A DNA stretch of 57,879 nt from Clostridiales bacterium UBA4039 (GCA_002382805.1 DGAD01000033.1:1-57879); one strand, 5' to 3'. Positions 1-9,263 are shown, counted from the first letter of the stretch. The notes: generated by a model not told the origin, from the letters alone. Made by a program: numbers and translations.

Positions 1-61
1 CAACTATGCTAACACATAGGGTTAACGATAACAAGTAACTAGATGATAATATAAATTCAAA

Positions 62-2404
62 TTATCGTTCAAATATTGCTTCTATAACATTAAAACTTGG
101 AGTAGATGTAGAATCATAACGCATATCTTCATCATAATCATCAGGTTCAATGAGAGAGTCAATCATAGATTCAATATTTGTATTATCTAATTCGATATCA
201 ACTGTATTGATTTTTATTTCTCTTGCAATTTCAGAAGGCAAAATATGTAAGATATTTTCAATAGATTCATCTATATCTTGTAATACCCAATTTTTAATTA
301 CGTCAATTATTTTATCGTAGTTTATTTTAGGTCCATATTTGCTGGCTGATATATTTTCATCAACAAGATCCCAAATATCATAGTTTTCATATATTGATAT
401 TGGATCAATTTCATCTATATATTCATCAAGTTGAAAGGAAATAAGTTGAGAACATAACCAAGTATAATCTTGTATAAAGTTATAAGATTTACCTTCAGAT
501 TTGAAAATATTAAATATGATCTGGCAAATTAGGACCAATTCATCAATATATAAATTCTCCAATATTTCTTCTACTAGTTGTAGGTCTAACAGAATATAAT
601 CTATTTTATAGAATTTTCTCATGTCAGTATTTAATAATTGAACCAATATATCTTTTCTTGAGAGTAAATTTTCAGAAAGACTAGGAAAAGTATTATTTTT
701 GAAAAGAAAATCATTGACAATATTATCATATATATTATTGAGCACATGATATTTACATAGATGCGATAAAATGAAGTTATCATGTTTATGGGGATTGACA
801 AATTTTAACTCAAGTATCTCACCACTATTTATTAGGTTTAAAATTGCATTATCATATTCTACATCTTTATAACATCGTTCAATTTGAATATCATATACAA
901 TAGCATTTTTTATAGATTGTAACTCTAGGGTATTAGTTGAAAAAATAATCTGTAAAAAGTCGTTAACAGATGGATTTATTACGCCAATATGTTTTGAACC
1001 TTTATTATCATAAATGCTAATTAGTGAATCAGCAAGTCTGTTCAAGGTCAAATCAAAATGGTTTAAAGTCTTATCAATTCCACTCATAGTATCTAATCTT
1101 TTATTGAAGCTGATACGAAGACATTCAATATCAATTGAGGTCTCAGTCAGAGAATATAGCGTATTCATGAAAGTCCTATCAATGCTTGTAAGCCGTCGTT
1201 CGAATTCTTCTTTCCAAATATCATTAGGATTATCTAATTTTTCTATACAGTATTTAAAGTAGTGAGTACTCTGTAGTTTTGAAATCCGGGACGCTAAAGT
1301 AATGTACTCAATTATTCTTGGAGTATAATTTCGGTGATTTACAATATTTAAATATCTTTTATCTTTTTTAATTTCCTCGTAATAGCTAGGAGGCACATTT
1401 TTATATTTTAGATGGTTATAAAATATTTTAGCCTTTTCGATTAAACTGATATTATCCATGTTAATTGTATGTAAAACCACTTTTTGACCTTCTACAATAA
1501 TATGGAATTCTTCAGATCTTTCTTTTGCTTCATTAAAAATTGTTATCCGTGAATTCATTATGAGTAATTTATGCGGATTAACATGAATGTAATTTATAAG
1601 TGATATAAGTTCTTTTTCTTGTGTTGTTTTCATGTTAAAGTAATGTTGACCTAAACAATCATCTAATAATATTATTTCTTTAACATCTTTATTGCTAGAT
1701 AATGATTTTTTTAAATTTGCAATATCCCCATTAGTAGTATATCTAACTTTGTAATCTTGTTGAGCAAAGTACAAGATAAGCATCTTCGATATGAGTGTTT
1801 TTCCAACTCCGGGTGCACCCAGCATCAGGATTAATCCATGTTTAGTTAATCGATCTAAACACTTATTATATGATGACGTTTGAACAAAGAATTGACTTTC
1901 ATCTTCAATATCACATAGCAATGATTCGCAATCGATAAAAATATCTTGGTTAAATATTTGGGTTAATATTCCAGATGAATAAAGCCAAAGCTTGTAATTC
2001 TTTCTTACAATTTCTTCATTTTTATCATCTTGCAAAAAGTCATCAATCTCATTTAGTGTTATGATACTGCTATCATCTTCCATGTAATCACTGAACAATT
2101 TATAAATCTCATTTATATTAGCAGGAGTTAATTTCATTCCACAACAAATATAGTATTTTTTTGGATTGAGTTTTTTAACTTTGGGTAGTTCTTTTTTTAG
2201 AGACGATTTGAGATTACTATATGTGCTATTAATATAATGCTTAACTTGTACAACGATATTATTTGTACTTACATTATCAGTTAAATCGATGCCTCCATCT
2301 CTTCCTGTTGCAAAGATTCTTAAATCGATGCCCAACTTTTTTTCAACAATATCTTTACATAAATGCTCAAATTCAATATCATTTAAATTGTGATAATTAA
2401 ACAT
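62..2404 (-). CDS. Mrr-like nuclease fused to nSTAND3 NTPase (putative defence protein)
   Basis: Predicted cytoplasmic defence protein of 780 residues. The N-terminus is a restriction-endonuclease fold of Mrr type: an FEHLCKDIVE helix, GRDGGID (34-40) and QVK (53-55) supply the D...D...QxK catalytic pattern. An nSTAND3-type P-loop domain follows, with Walker A GAPGVGKT near residue 195 and a Walker B-like run ending LLDDCLG. The remaining ~450 residues are helical and may be the sensor; they carry no motif I recognise. The start was moved 13 codons inside the longest frame because GAGGAG sits 8 nt before ATG 2404. It is the third gene of a minus-strand run and lies 101 bp after the HerA-like gene, so it may share that operon or be transcribed separately. 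By family knowledge, STAND NTPases with nuclease effectors sense phage products and then cut DNA; that role here is inference. Base composition is strongly AT-rich. Confidence 0.8.
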   Translation of the reverse strand: MFNYHNLNDIEFEHLCKDIVEKKLGIDLRIFATGRDGGIDLTDNVSTNNIVVQVKHYINSTYSNLKSSLKKELPKVKKLNPKKYYICCGMKLTPANINEIYKLFSDYMEDDSSIITLNEIDDFLQDDKNEEIVRKNYKLWLYSSGILTQIFNQDIFIDCESLLCDIEDESQFFVQTSSYNKCLDRLTKHGLILMLGAPGVGKTLISKMLILYFAQQDYKVRYTTNGDIANLKKSLSSNKDVKEIILLDDCLGQHYFNMKTTQEKELISLINYIHVNPHKLLIMNSRITIFNEAKERSEEFHIIVEGQKVVLHTINMDNISLIEKAKIFYNHLKYKNVPPSYYEEIKKDKRYLNIVNHRNYTPRIIEYITLASRISKLQSTHYFKYCIEKLDNPNDIWKEEFERRLTSIDRTFMNTLYSLTETSIDIECLRISFNKRLDTMSGIDKTLNHFDLTLNRLADSLISIYDNKGSKHIGVINPSVNDFLQIIFSTNTLELQSIKNAIVYDIQIERCYKDVEYDNAILNLINSGEILELKFVNPHKHDNFILSHLCKYHVLNNIYDNIVNDFLFKNNTFPSLSENLLSRKDILVQLLNTDMRKFYKIDYILLDLQLVEEILENLYIDELVLICQIIFNIFKSEGKSYNFIQDYTWLCSQLISFQLDEYIDEIDPISIYENYDIWDLVDENISASKYGPKINYDKIIDVIKNWVLQDIDESIENILHILPSEIAREIKINTVDIELDNTNIESMIDSLIEPDDYDEDMRYDSTSTPSFNVIEAIFER

Positions 2405-2505
2405 AATTAATCTCCTCAAATACAAATATTTATATATAATCAATTATATGAGTATATAGTAAGAGTAGTAAAGTGATTTATATAATAAGGAATGTTACCC
2501 TATAA

Positions 2506-4170
2506 TTACTTGTACCATTCTTTTTTTATGGATTCTATATCTAAACCTTTCCATTCTTCTTTCCATATTTCCCAATAAGGAATATCACTTGATGATGGTG
2601 GTTGTTTACATTCATCAATTTGAACAATTGAAGGTAATATTATTGATTCGCCAATTAATAAAGCTTCACCAGCTTTTAATGATGGCATTGTGTCAATAAG
2701 TTTACCCATTGTATCAGGAAGTAGTTTTTTAACATAACTTTGATCATTTGGGTTTGTGAGCCTCATAGCAATGAAATTATTACATTGAGAAAAAATAGTT
2801 TCGGAAATTTCAGAGGGGCGTTGACTTGCTAAAAGTAACGTTACCCCATATTTTCTTCCTTCCTTAGCAATTCTTTCGATAGAGTTTTTTGAGGCTCGAT
2901 ACTTGACCAAGTCACTAGTTGGAACATATTTATGTGCTTCTTCATAAACTAATAGTAGAGGAATGTCGTTATTAATTTTTTCATCAGGATTTTGTTCACT
3001 TCTGAACCTTTTATAAAAATATCCATATTCAAATAGTATTCTTGAAATTAATGAAACTGTAATGCTAAGAACCTCAAAAGGGACACCGCTTAAATCAATT
3101 ACGGTTACATTTGATTCGTTTTTCTCTTGGTAACCTAATAATTGTGATAATGTTTCTTCAAATGTTATTTTTTTTGCTTTTTCACCAATAAGGAAATCTA
3201 ACCGTTTATCACTAATTCTATTTTCAAGTCTATTAACAAAATTTGTGAGTTTTCCATGTAAACTTCCATTGTTAGTTTTTGGCTGACCTTTTTTATCGCC
3301 TGATTTATATACTTCACCAGTATCTATAAGTTCAGTATTCTTAAATTGTGCAAACTCTAATACTTTTTTTATATCAAAGAAAATTGGTGTATCAAAATGG
3401 ATTTTAGACTTTTCTTCGTCAGAACCTTTAAAGTTTTCTTTTCGATTATTAACGACTGATTCTCTAAACACAAATCTTTGATTATGGTCATTTGCTTCAG
3501 TGTCAATAAACATTTCTTGTAGTTCATCACTATTTAACATCCAATAGGGTAGGACTAGATTATTAGTATCCATTATATTAGCATTAGGAAATGCAGCTTT
3601 ATATTCAGAGTGAATGTCAAAAATAATGACATGAGAATTGTTTAGTACGAAATCACCATTTTTTTCAGATACAGCTTTTTGAATAATTGTTGCTAACGTA
3701 TGTGATTTACCAGAGCCAGTTGATCCAACAATTGCTATATGTTTGTTGAAAAACTTATTTCCGTTTATGGGTATTCTAATACTATTATTTGATGATAACG
3801 ATGAAAAGCAAAAGCTTTCTTTAGTATCATATGAGTGTTCATATATTTTCTTGATTTCTTCTACGGTGGCAGGTTCAACTTTTTTTGGTGGTATAGCTAT
3901 AGAATCAGCTCCTCTAATAAACTGGTCATCTTTCAATATGCCCAATGGATTCGCTTCAATTAAATGTTTTCTTGAACCGTCATCATTTACTTCAATTAAA
4001 AAATTTTCAATTATTGCTATCAGTACAGCGTTTTCATTATCTGATATTCGAAGATATGAACCGACTTTCAGTGATTCATCGGCAATTCGAAAATCTTCAA
4101 GTTTATCAACAATGATTTTTACTTTGTTTGGATAGACTGAAACTACTTCGGCGTTTAACTTTTCACTCAT
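2506..4170 (-). CDS. HerA-type hexameric ATPase/translocase (DUF87)
   Basis: ATP-driven DNA translocase of the HerA/FtsK superfamily, 554 residues. A beta-barrel-like N-terminus (about 1-90) precedes Walker A GSTGSGKSHT (149-158). The Walker B stretch LLLVYEEAHKY is near residue 407 and is followed by ASQRPSEIS, the sensor/arginine-finger region usual for HerA. The start codon overlaps the nuclease stop by one base (TAATG), with AGGAGG 7 nt upstream, so the two are translationally coupled. HerA partners in defence loci usually form a hexamer that loads or activates a nuclease, as in DUF4297-HerA, Sir2-HerA and NurA-HerA. This order and coupling suggest the same here. Its function as a translocase is secure at family level; the anti-phage role is inferred from context. 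Confidence 0.88.
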   Translation of the reverse strand: MSEKLNAEVVSVYPNKVKIIVDKLEDFRIADESLKVGSYLRISDNENAVLIAIIENFLIEVNDDGSRKHLIEANPLGILKDDQFIRGADSIAIPPKKVEPATVEEIKKIYEHSYDTKESFCFSSLSSNNSIRIPINGNKFFNKHIAIVGSTGSGKSHTLATIIQKAVSEKNGDFVLNNSHVIIFDIHSEYKAAFPNANIMDTNNLVLPYWMLNSDELQEMFIDTEANDHNQRFVFRESVVNNRKENFKGSDEEKSKIHFDTPIFFDIKKVLEFAQFKNTELIDTGEVYKSGDKKGQPKTNNGSLHGKLTNFVNRLENRISDKRLDFLIGEKAKKITFEETLSQLLGYQEKNESNVTVIDLSGVPFEVLSITVSLISRILFEYGYFYKRFRSEQNPDEKINNDIPLLLVYEEAHKYVPTSDLVKYRASKNSIERIAKEGRKYGVTLLLASQRPSEISETIFSQCNNFIAMRLTNPNDQSYVKKLLPDTMGKLIDTMPSLKAGEALLIGESIILPSIVQIDECKQPPSSSDIPYWEIWKEEWKGLDIESIKKEWYK

Positions 4171-5378
4171 TATATTACCTCCTTGATACCTATAAGTTCT
4201 GTTAGTTGAATTTGAACTTCTTTAACGTTTGATTGAGTGTTACTGAAAAAAGGCTCATTATAATAAAATTGATATATTTCTTTTGTATTATTTGATTTAT
4301 CTAGAAGTAAATATAATTCATTAATGTGATTCACAAATTTTATTTTAATATTTGTAAATTCGAAAGGTTGTTTAAGTATTGATTTAACATTAAATTCGGC
4401 TCCTTGGAAATTATACCCATCTACAAAACCAAAACTCTCTCTTTCAAATTCTTTCTTTAACTCAATAAGTTCGACTTCGGCAATATTGTTAATATATATA
4501 TATGGACAAAATGGAGAAGGAGTACGTCTTGTGGTTTTTCCCCATTTATTAGAAAGAATTAGTATTAATTCTTTGAGTTCAGATCTTTTGTAATTATTAT
4601 TATCAATATCAATAAGAAAGAAACGATCAAATGGTGATGTATTTAGTGTTGTAAAGTATTCCTTGCGAATTGCACGATAATAATTTGCAAGTCCTTTATA
4701 TTCAATAAACCAGTGATTAAATAGTAACTTCTTTCTATTAATTAACTCTAAAAAATCGCCCTTTGTAATCAATCTTTCAGTAACATCTGATTTGGTTGAG
4801 ATATCCTTGATAACCTTTAAAGCATTATTATAAAAGTAGTGTTCAGCATCAAAATGATTGCAATTAAATTGTTTAGTGAATATTTCGATAATAGATTGTA
4901 CTTGCTCGTTGTATTCCTGTGCATTAATGTCTATAGTAAGCAATTCAATAAAGTTTGTTAAATCATCATTAGTTGCACCCTTTTCAATATGGTGTTCATG
5001 TTTAACTTTATTTGAAGTATATGTGAGAAATTTAGATTTTAAAAAGTCAACAGTTATCGGCAACGCTAATTTTTCTTGTCCTTTAGAGTAAAAACCATAT
5101 AATTTATAGCGATATGACTCGGTGGCATTATTTTTAATGTTCATATAATGAGTTAACATATACCTAATAGGTTGAGCTATAACGGAATGATTATATTCTG
5201 ACTTTTCATAATATTTACATTGAATTGCAGTTGTTTCAGATGCAGATTTAATATCTACATCTTCAATATGTTCTACAGTAATGTGGTCATCAAGAGTATC
5301 AAGTTCCATAATCTGTTTGATAGAATAATCGAATTGATAAAAATATCCTTTTATTGTATCTACGGCACTCCGAGTCAT
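4170..5378 (-). CDS. PD-(D/E)XK nuclease, DUF4297/Cap4-like, HerA partner
   Basis: Putative dsDNA endonuclease of 402 residues. The first 60 residues hold GYFYQFD (11-17), an acidic run VEHIEDVDI (35-43, E36/E39/D40/D42 as candidate metal ligands) and QCK (53-55). This is the E...D...QxK signature of the DUF4297/Cap4 nuclease family. The C-terminal ~300 residues have no recognised motif and may bind HerA or a target. ATG 5378 has TTGGAGG 5-6 nt upstream. It is the first gene of the operon, and its stop overlaps the HerA start. Together the two genes resemble the DUF4297-HerA anti-phage pair, but this protein is short for the family and diverged. An alternative is an uncharacterised sister family. 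Confidence 0.7.
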   Translation of the reverse strand: MTRSAVDTIKGYFYQFDYSIKQIMELDTLDDHITVEHIEDVDIKSASETTAIQCKYYEKSEYNHSVIAQPIRYMLTHYMNIKNNATESYRYKLYGFYSKGQEKLALPITVDFLKSKFLTYTSNKVKHEHHIEKGATNDDLTNFIELLTIDINAQEYNEQVQSIIEIFTKQFNCNHFDAEHYFYNNALKVIKDISTKSDVTERLITKGDFLELINRKKLLFNHWFIEYKGLANYYRAIRKEYFTTLNTSPFDRFFLIDIDNNNYKRSELKELILILSNKWGKTTRRTPSPFCPYIYINNIAEVELIELKKEFERESFGFVDGYNFQGAEFNVKSILKQPFEFTNIKIKFVNHINELYLLLDKSNNTKEIYQFYYNEPFFSNTQSNVKEVQIQLTELIGIKEVI

Positions 5379-5411
5379 AGGTTACCTCCAATTTTTATAA
5401 GTTTTAAATAA

Positions 5412-5420
5412 ATTATATCA
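5412..5420 (-). promoter_or_regulatory. extended -10 of the defence operon
   Basis: Read on the minus strand, TGATATAAT lies about 34 nt upstream of the nuclease start and is a good extended -10 box. No convincing -35 was seen, which is usual for extended -10 promoters. A short AGATAATATCT palindrome lies just upstream of it and could be an operator. Confidence 0.5.
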
Positions 5421-5550
5421 GCTGTTCAGATATTATCTATATTCTTAATCTTCTAAGATCTAGTCTTTATAATATATAACGATACTTTATTTTTTTTCAT
5501 AGTATTACAGTAGCATATAATTATACATTTGTCATATAAGTAACATATAT

Positions 5551-6408
5551 TTATTTCAAATAGTTGTATATAACGACATCTAGTCGATTATGTCCTAAAT
5601 CTTTTGTTAATATGATTAAAACTGTTTTATCATAGCCACGATAATCTTTTTTATCAGTGCGTTCACCTAATATTTCTTTATACCTGTTATGAGCATATTC
5701 CCGTCTAAAGGCATGATTATCAATCTTTTTAGTGTATTTATTAAAGATCGGCTCATTTGCTTTCTTGTTTTTGAGGATATCCCTTAAAGTTGTTTGGTAT
5801 TCTTTTAAAATACTAGCATCTCTTGGTTTCCCTCCTTTTTCAACAAGGTGTACTTTTTTAGGCAATCCGTTTTCCCATATAAATCGCTCGGGGGTAACCG
5901 CTAACATACTTTCTCGGCGACAACCAGAAGATTTGGCAAAGATAATCTGGTCTTTATAGTTGTCTGGGTTATATTTAGTGTCATGAGCTTTTGGACCACG
6001 ACTTCTTGTAATATCCTTGTATGAACGTTGTTTTATGTTAGCCATCTTTTTAGTAACACTCAAGTTAAATAACTTGTTTAAGGCTGCCATGTCTTTACTG
6101 ATGGTGTGACTGGATAAACCATTATCTTGGCGGTGTTCGAGGTATTCAATCACATGTTCTTGTTTGACATTTGAAATATCTTTGATTTCTTTATGATTGC
6201 TTTTCATATAACGTGAGAATTCAATACTCGTTTGTTTATAGGTCCCATAGGAGTCATAACTATGAATGCCTATGGTTCTATTATGTGTTGACTTGGTCCC
6301 CATCATGGCACTATAGTCTTGCTTGGCTTGGTGTCGGCTGACACCCGGCTGAAACATCTCCTGCATTCGACAGTGTAATTGGTAATCTAATTTAGTCATT
6401 CTTGCCAT
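5551..6408 (-). CDS. tyrosine site-specific recombinase/integrase
   Basis: DNA breakage-rejoining enzyme of 285 residues that probably integrates and excises a mobile element. Residues 45-120 form the core-binding domain. The catalytic domain shows R164/R165 (GCRRESM), K191 (EKGGKPR), H232-R235 (NHAFRRE), H273 (LGHNR) and a C-terminal tyrosine, Y281 or Y283. The whole R-K-H-R-H-Y set is therefore present, so the enzyme is probably active despite its short C-terminus. Of the frame's alternative starts I chose ATG 6408, 11 nt after GAGAGG, because the upstream GTG is too close to that site. It lies between the defence operon and the serine recombinase. No tRNA or obvious attachment repeat was found next to it. 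Confidence 0.85.
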   Translation of the reverse strand: MARMTKLDYQLHCRMQEMFQPGVSRHQAKQDYSAMMGTKSTHNRTIGIHSYDSYGTYKQTSIEFSRYMKSNHKEIKDISNVKQEHVIEYLEHRQDNGLSSHTISKDMAALNKLFNLSVTKKMANIKQRSYKDITRSRGPKAHDTKYNPDNYKDQIIFAKSSGCRRESMLAVTPERFIWENGLPKKVHLVEKGGKPRDASILKEYQTTLRDILKNKKANEPIFNKYTKKIDNHAFRREYAHNRYKEILGERTDKKDYRGYDKTVLIILTKDLGHNRLDVVIYNYLK

Positions 6409-6897
6409 AAATATCACGTCCTCTCATTTTTTGCATGGCAAATAAACCTATTGTTAAATAAATTAGCTTTCTTTAATGACTAAACTTAAAGTCACAAATC
6501 CATTAAAACCTTGATTCTATACGAAATTCCTCCTTTGTTTTTTTAGGGTCATTCCGCTGGTGTTTATATTCCCCTAAAAGGGTTAATATAACCGCCAGCG
6601 TCCGCATCCGGTACATCCCAAATAATAGTTCTCTAAATGAACGCCTTCCTAAATTTCAATTAACCTGTAATCCTTTGCATTGCTGTAAATAGGCAAATGT
6701 TCTGACCGATTAAAAATCCTTCCTTTCATCCTTTGATGTATTGATTAAATCCATGTTACACATACCTTATACTGAATCATTTTCTGTCATGTCAAGAAAA
6801 GTTGTTTGTTTATTCAAAAAAAGTTCTTGTGATAATTGGAAATCCAATTTTGATATCCATATAATCAACTTGATACTAATCGAAGGGATGTGATCAT
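6409..6897. other. 489-bp non-coding gap with one long imperfect hairpin
   Basis: No open frame with a ribosome site was found in this gap between the divergent integrase and the 52-residue gene. The clear structure is an inverted repeat at 6555-6600. The arms start CGCTGG and end CCAGCG, and the AT-rich stem continues (TTATATT with AATATAA) around a CCCCTAAAAGGG-like tip. On the minus strand it lies upstream of the integrase, followed by AAAGGAGG with no usable start codon. It could be an attachment-site arm, a recombinase binding site or an RNA leader. Confidence 0.55.
6555..6600. repeat. 46-bp inverted repeat (hairpin) between integrase and recombinase genes
   Basis: The outer 6 bp pair perfectly (CGCTGG/CCAGCG), and most of the inner stem pairs with a few mismatches and G-U pairs. 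The tip is a CCC/GGG clamp with an AAAA loop. There is no U-run on either side, so it is not a standard terminator. Confidence 0.65.
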
Positions 6898-7056
6898 ATG
6901 GAAATTATTAGAGTTTTCGATCATGAAGCCGGATTTGATGAAGTATACGAAGGTTATATAAAAGGGCAATTGGATAAACTGATTGTTGATGAATTGGATA
7001 AGCGTTATAATAAGACAACAACCATCACACCTCAAAGCGAGGTGGATGACATATGA
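6898..7056 (+). CDS. 52-residue protein coupled to the serine recombinase
   Basis: Small acidic protein starting MEIIRVFDHEAGFDEVYEGY, with no membrane segment or known domain. Its stop TGA overlaps the recombinase ATG (ATGA), so the two are translationally coupled. A GAAGGGAT ribosome site precedes it. Small frames tightly upstream of large serine recombinases are common in clostridial elements and may encode directionality or accessory factors; that role is inference. The coding evidence is the clean frame, the ribosome site and the 4-base overlap. Confidence 0.65.
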   Translation: MEIIRVFDHEAGFDEVYEGYIKGQLDKLIVDELDKRYNKTTTITPQSEVDDI

Positions 7057-8525
7057 TTTGTGCAGTATATGTTAGAATATCAACAGAAATGGAACAACAG
7101 AAGATGTCCTTAGAACATCAAGAGTCAATGTTCATTAAGCATATCGTTGACCAAGGGTGGACACTTTTTAAAGTGTATAAGGACGTAGACACAGGTACAC
7201 ACGGTAAGCGACCGGGATTTATCCAAATGCTTGAAGATGCCAAGGAGAATAAGTTTGATATCATTCTAGCCAAAGAACTTTCAAGGCTGGTAAGGAATAT
7301 TGGTCTATCCGAAGAGTTTAAGAGAACGGTATTAAGCAATAAAATCCATATCTGGACCCTTGACGGTGCCATTAATACTTTAGAAGATGATATTTCAAAG
7401 TATGGTTTATATGCTTGGATTTATGAAGAAGAATCACGCAGGACCAGTAGTCGGATTAAAGGGCATATGCGAGTCATTGCAGAAAGTGGCAGATACATCA
7501 AAGGTGAAGCTCCCTACGGATATGATGTGCATGACGGAAAACTGATACCTAGAGAAGATGAATCGCCTCAAGTCGTTCGGATGATTTTCAAGAAATATAT
7601 TGATGGCGACGGATTTACTACGATTGCAAGGTATTTGTCAGATGAAGGCTATCAAACACCGTCCATGCTGAAAGGCAAGAAAAATGCTGGTCTCTTATGG
7701 CATAGTTCAACCATTAAGAAAATCCTAAAGAACAGGCATTACATTGGTGATTTGGAGCAGTGTAAAGAAACTAACAGGGATATTTCTATTAAAGGTCGTA
7801 AAAAGAGTGATTCAATCATTGTAGAAGGCACTCATGAAGCCATCATTGGTAAAGAAGACTATTATTGTGTTCAGAAGATGATAGAAAAAAGAGCCACCAA
7901 GCATTATGAGCGAGTAACACCGAAAAAACACTTATTTTCGGATAAGTTATTTTGTGCGGATTGTGGTAGTAAGTTGTGGTTGATTAAACAACAGATGAAA
8001 TATGAATGTGGTACCTTTAAGAAACATGGACCTAACCAATGTTCTAATCACAAGATTAAAGAAGATGTTCTTGTTGATATTTTGAGAAATGATTTGCAAG
8101 CATATGCAAAAGAAATGGAAGCAAACGAAACAATTTATGAAGAGATTGATAGGCGGATGAAATCTCAAGAGACAGAGTATAAGCGTCAGCAGACAACCTA
8201 TGAAAAGAAGCGAGCCAAACACAGAGAAGCCAAAGGGAATTTGATTATTTAATACACCAGTGGTGATATCAGTAAGTGTGACTATGATCTTGCAGCAGAG
8301 GTGCTGGACAGTCAACTGGTAGAAGTCGAGAAGAAGTTATCACAGTTAAGTGTTACTTCAATGGGTGAAACTAGAGAATCTTATGAGCGAATCAGAAACC
8401 AGTTACAGCAGGCTGTAACCTTTGACACGATTAATAGAGAAACAGTCAATCGGTTCGTTGACAGGATTATTGTTCATGAAGATAGTAAGGTTGAGATTCA
8501 TTATAAGTTTAATATTGGAAACTAA
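7053..8525 (+). pseudogene. large serine recombinase interrupted by an in-frame TAA
   Basis: Site-specific recombinase of the resolvase/invertase superfamily. The catalytic domain starts ICAVYVRISTEMEQQ (nucleophile S10), with the LSRLVRN motif near residues 84-90. A Recombinase domain and a zinc-ribbon (CADCGS...ECG...CSN) follow. The frame stops at TAA 8250-8252 after GNLII, and the same frame resumes at once with YTSGDISK and runs to 8525, ending RFVDRIIVHEDSKVEIHYKF, the usual C-terminus of the family. A single change from TTA (Leu) to TAA explains it. The result is a 399-residue truncated product plus a 90-residue orphan tail. The catalytic and DNA-binding parts are intact, so residual activity or readthrough cannot be excluded, but the coiled-coil/C-terminal region needed for proper synapsis is cut off. 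Confidence 0.85.
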
Positions 8526-8532
8526 GATGATC

Positions 8533-8552
8533 GCCATAACAAGTGTTATGGC
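8533..8552. repeat. 8-bp perfect hairpin after the interrupted recombinase
   Basis: GCCATAAC and GTTATGGC flank a 4-nt AAGT loop just after the recombinase stop. There is no long U-run, so termination would be weak. It may mark an element end. Confidence 0.55.
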
Positions 8553-8584
8553 AATCATTCAATCAATAGATTAGTCATTAGTAT

Positions 8585-8599
8585 TCCACACATGTGGAG
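8585..8599. repeat. copy 1 of a 15-bp motif following both serine recombinases
   Basis: TCCACACATGTGGAG lies 60 bp after the recombinase stop. The copy at 16435-16449 differs at one base and lies 27 bp after the second recombinase. Both have CCAC/GTGG arms. It may be a recombinase attachment or binding site. Confidence 0.5.
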
Positions 8600-8705
8600 A
8601 GCGTTTTGAGCATGATTAAGGAATATTAACTAGACAGATATTAGTAGCTGTAATATTGTGAAACGAGATAAAGAGAGTTTTTAAATAAAAGAAAGAGGGA
8701 GTATA

Positions 8706-9263
8706 ATGCTGGCTTTTTTAAGTGTAATTGAAAATGATGTGGTTCGAAGTCATCTTGAGGAACTGTATCTTTTATACAACAAAGAACTTTTATATGTTGC
8801 TAACAAAATATTAAAGGATTATCATGAAGCAGAAGATATTGTTCAAACAGCTTTTATTAAGGTGGCTGATTACTTGAATGAAAACATTGATGTAAAGTGT
8901 AACAAAACCAAGGGTTTGATTGTTATAATAGTTAGAAACCTTTCAATTAATCAGTATAATAAGAGAAAAAGAAGATACACAGCAAATATTGATGACTTAG
9001 TGGATGGCATCAGCGATGAATCAGAGGTTACGCCAGAAATCAATGTTTTGAGGCTGGATCAAAGTGAGGAAGTAGCAAGGTTATTGGAGAATATTAATGA
9101 AGGGTATGCAGATATTCTGACGCTAAAATATCTATATGAATATACGGATAAAGAAATTGCTGAAATGTTATCGATGTCAGAAGGAAGTGTGCGAACAAAA
9201 TTGACAAGAGCTAGGCAAGCCTGCAAGGACGTTCTGGGAGGTGAGCGATATGAATATGCGTGA
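8706..9263 (+). CDS. ECF-type RNA polymerase sigma factor
   Basis: Alternative sigma factor of 185 residues. Region 2 spans roughly 20-85 (YNKELLYVANKILKDYHEAEDIVQTAF), and region 4 spans 125-180 with helix-turn-helix TDKEIAEMLSMSEGSVRTKLTRAR. The two-domain, short layout is that of extracytoplasmic-function factors. ATG 8706 follows AAAGAGGGAG. The next gene starts inside the 3' end of this one and encodes a DUF4367 membrane protein, the usual partner anti-sigma in Clostridia. Likely targets are the exported-protein genes directly downstream, since TGTAAC plus a TATATATA-like element lies before 10058; that target assignment is inference. Confidence 0.88.
   Translation: MLAFLSVIENDVVRSHLEELYLLYNKELLYVANKILKDYHEAEDIVQTAFIKVADYLNENIDVKCNKTKGLIVIIVRNLSINQYNKRKRRYTANIDDLVDGISDESEVTPEINVLRLDQSEEVARLLENINEGYADILTLKYLYEYTDKEIAEMLSMSEGSVRTKLTRARQACKDVLGGERYEYA

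Noticed and set aside
1014..1262. Open frame on the plus strand inside the Mrr-nSTAND3 gene
   Set aside because: Shadow of a long conserved minus-strand gene; no ribosome site and no family resemblance.
5379..6420. tRNA gene as integrase attachment site
   Set aside because: No cloverleaf-like sequence or GTTCRANNC box was found around the integrase.
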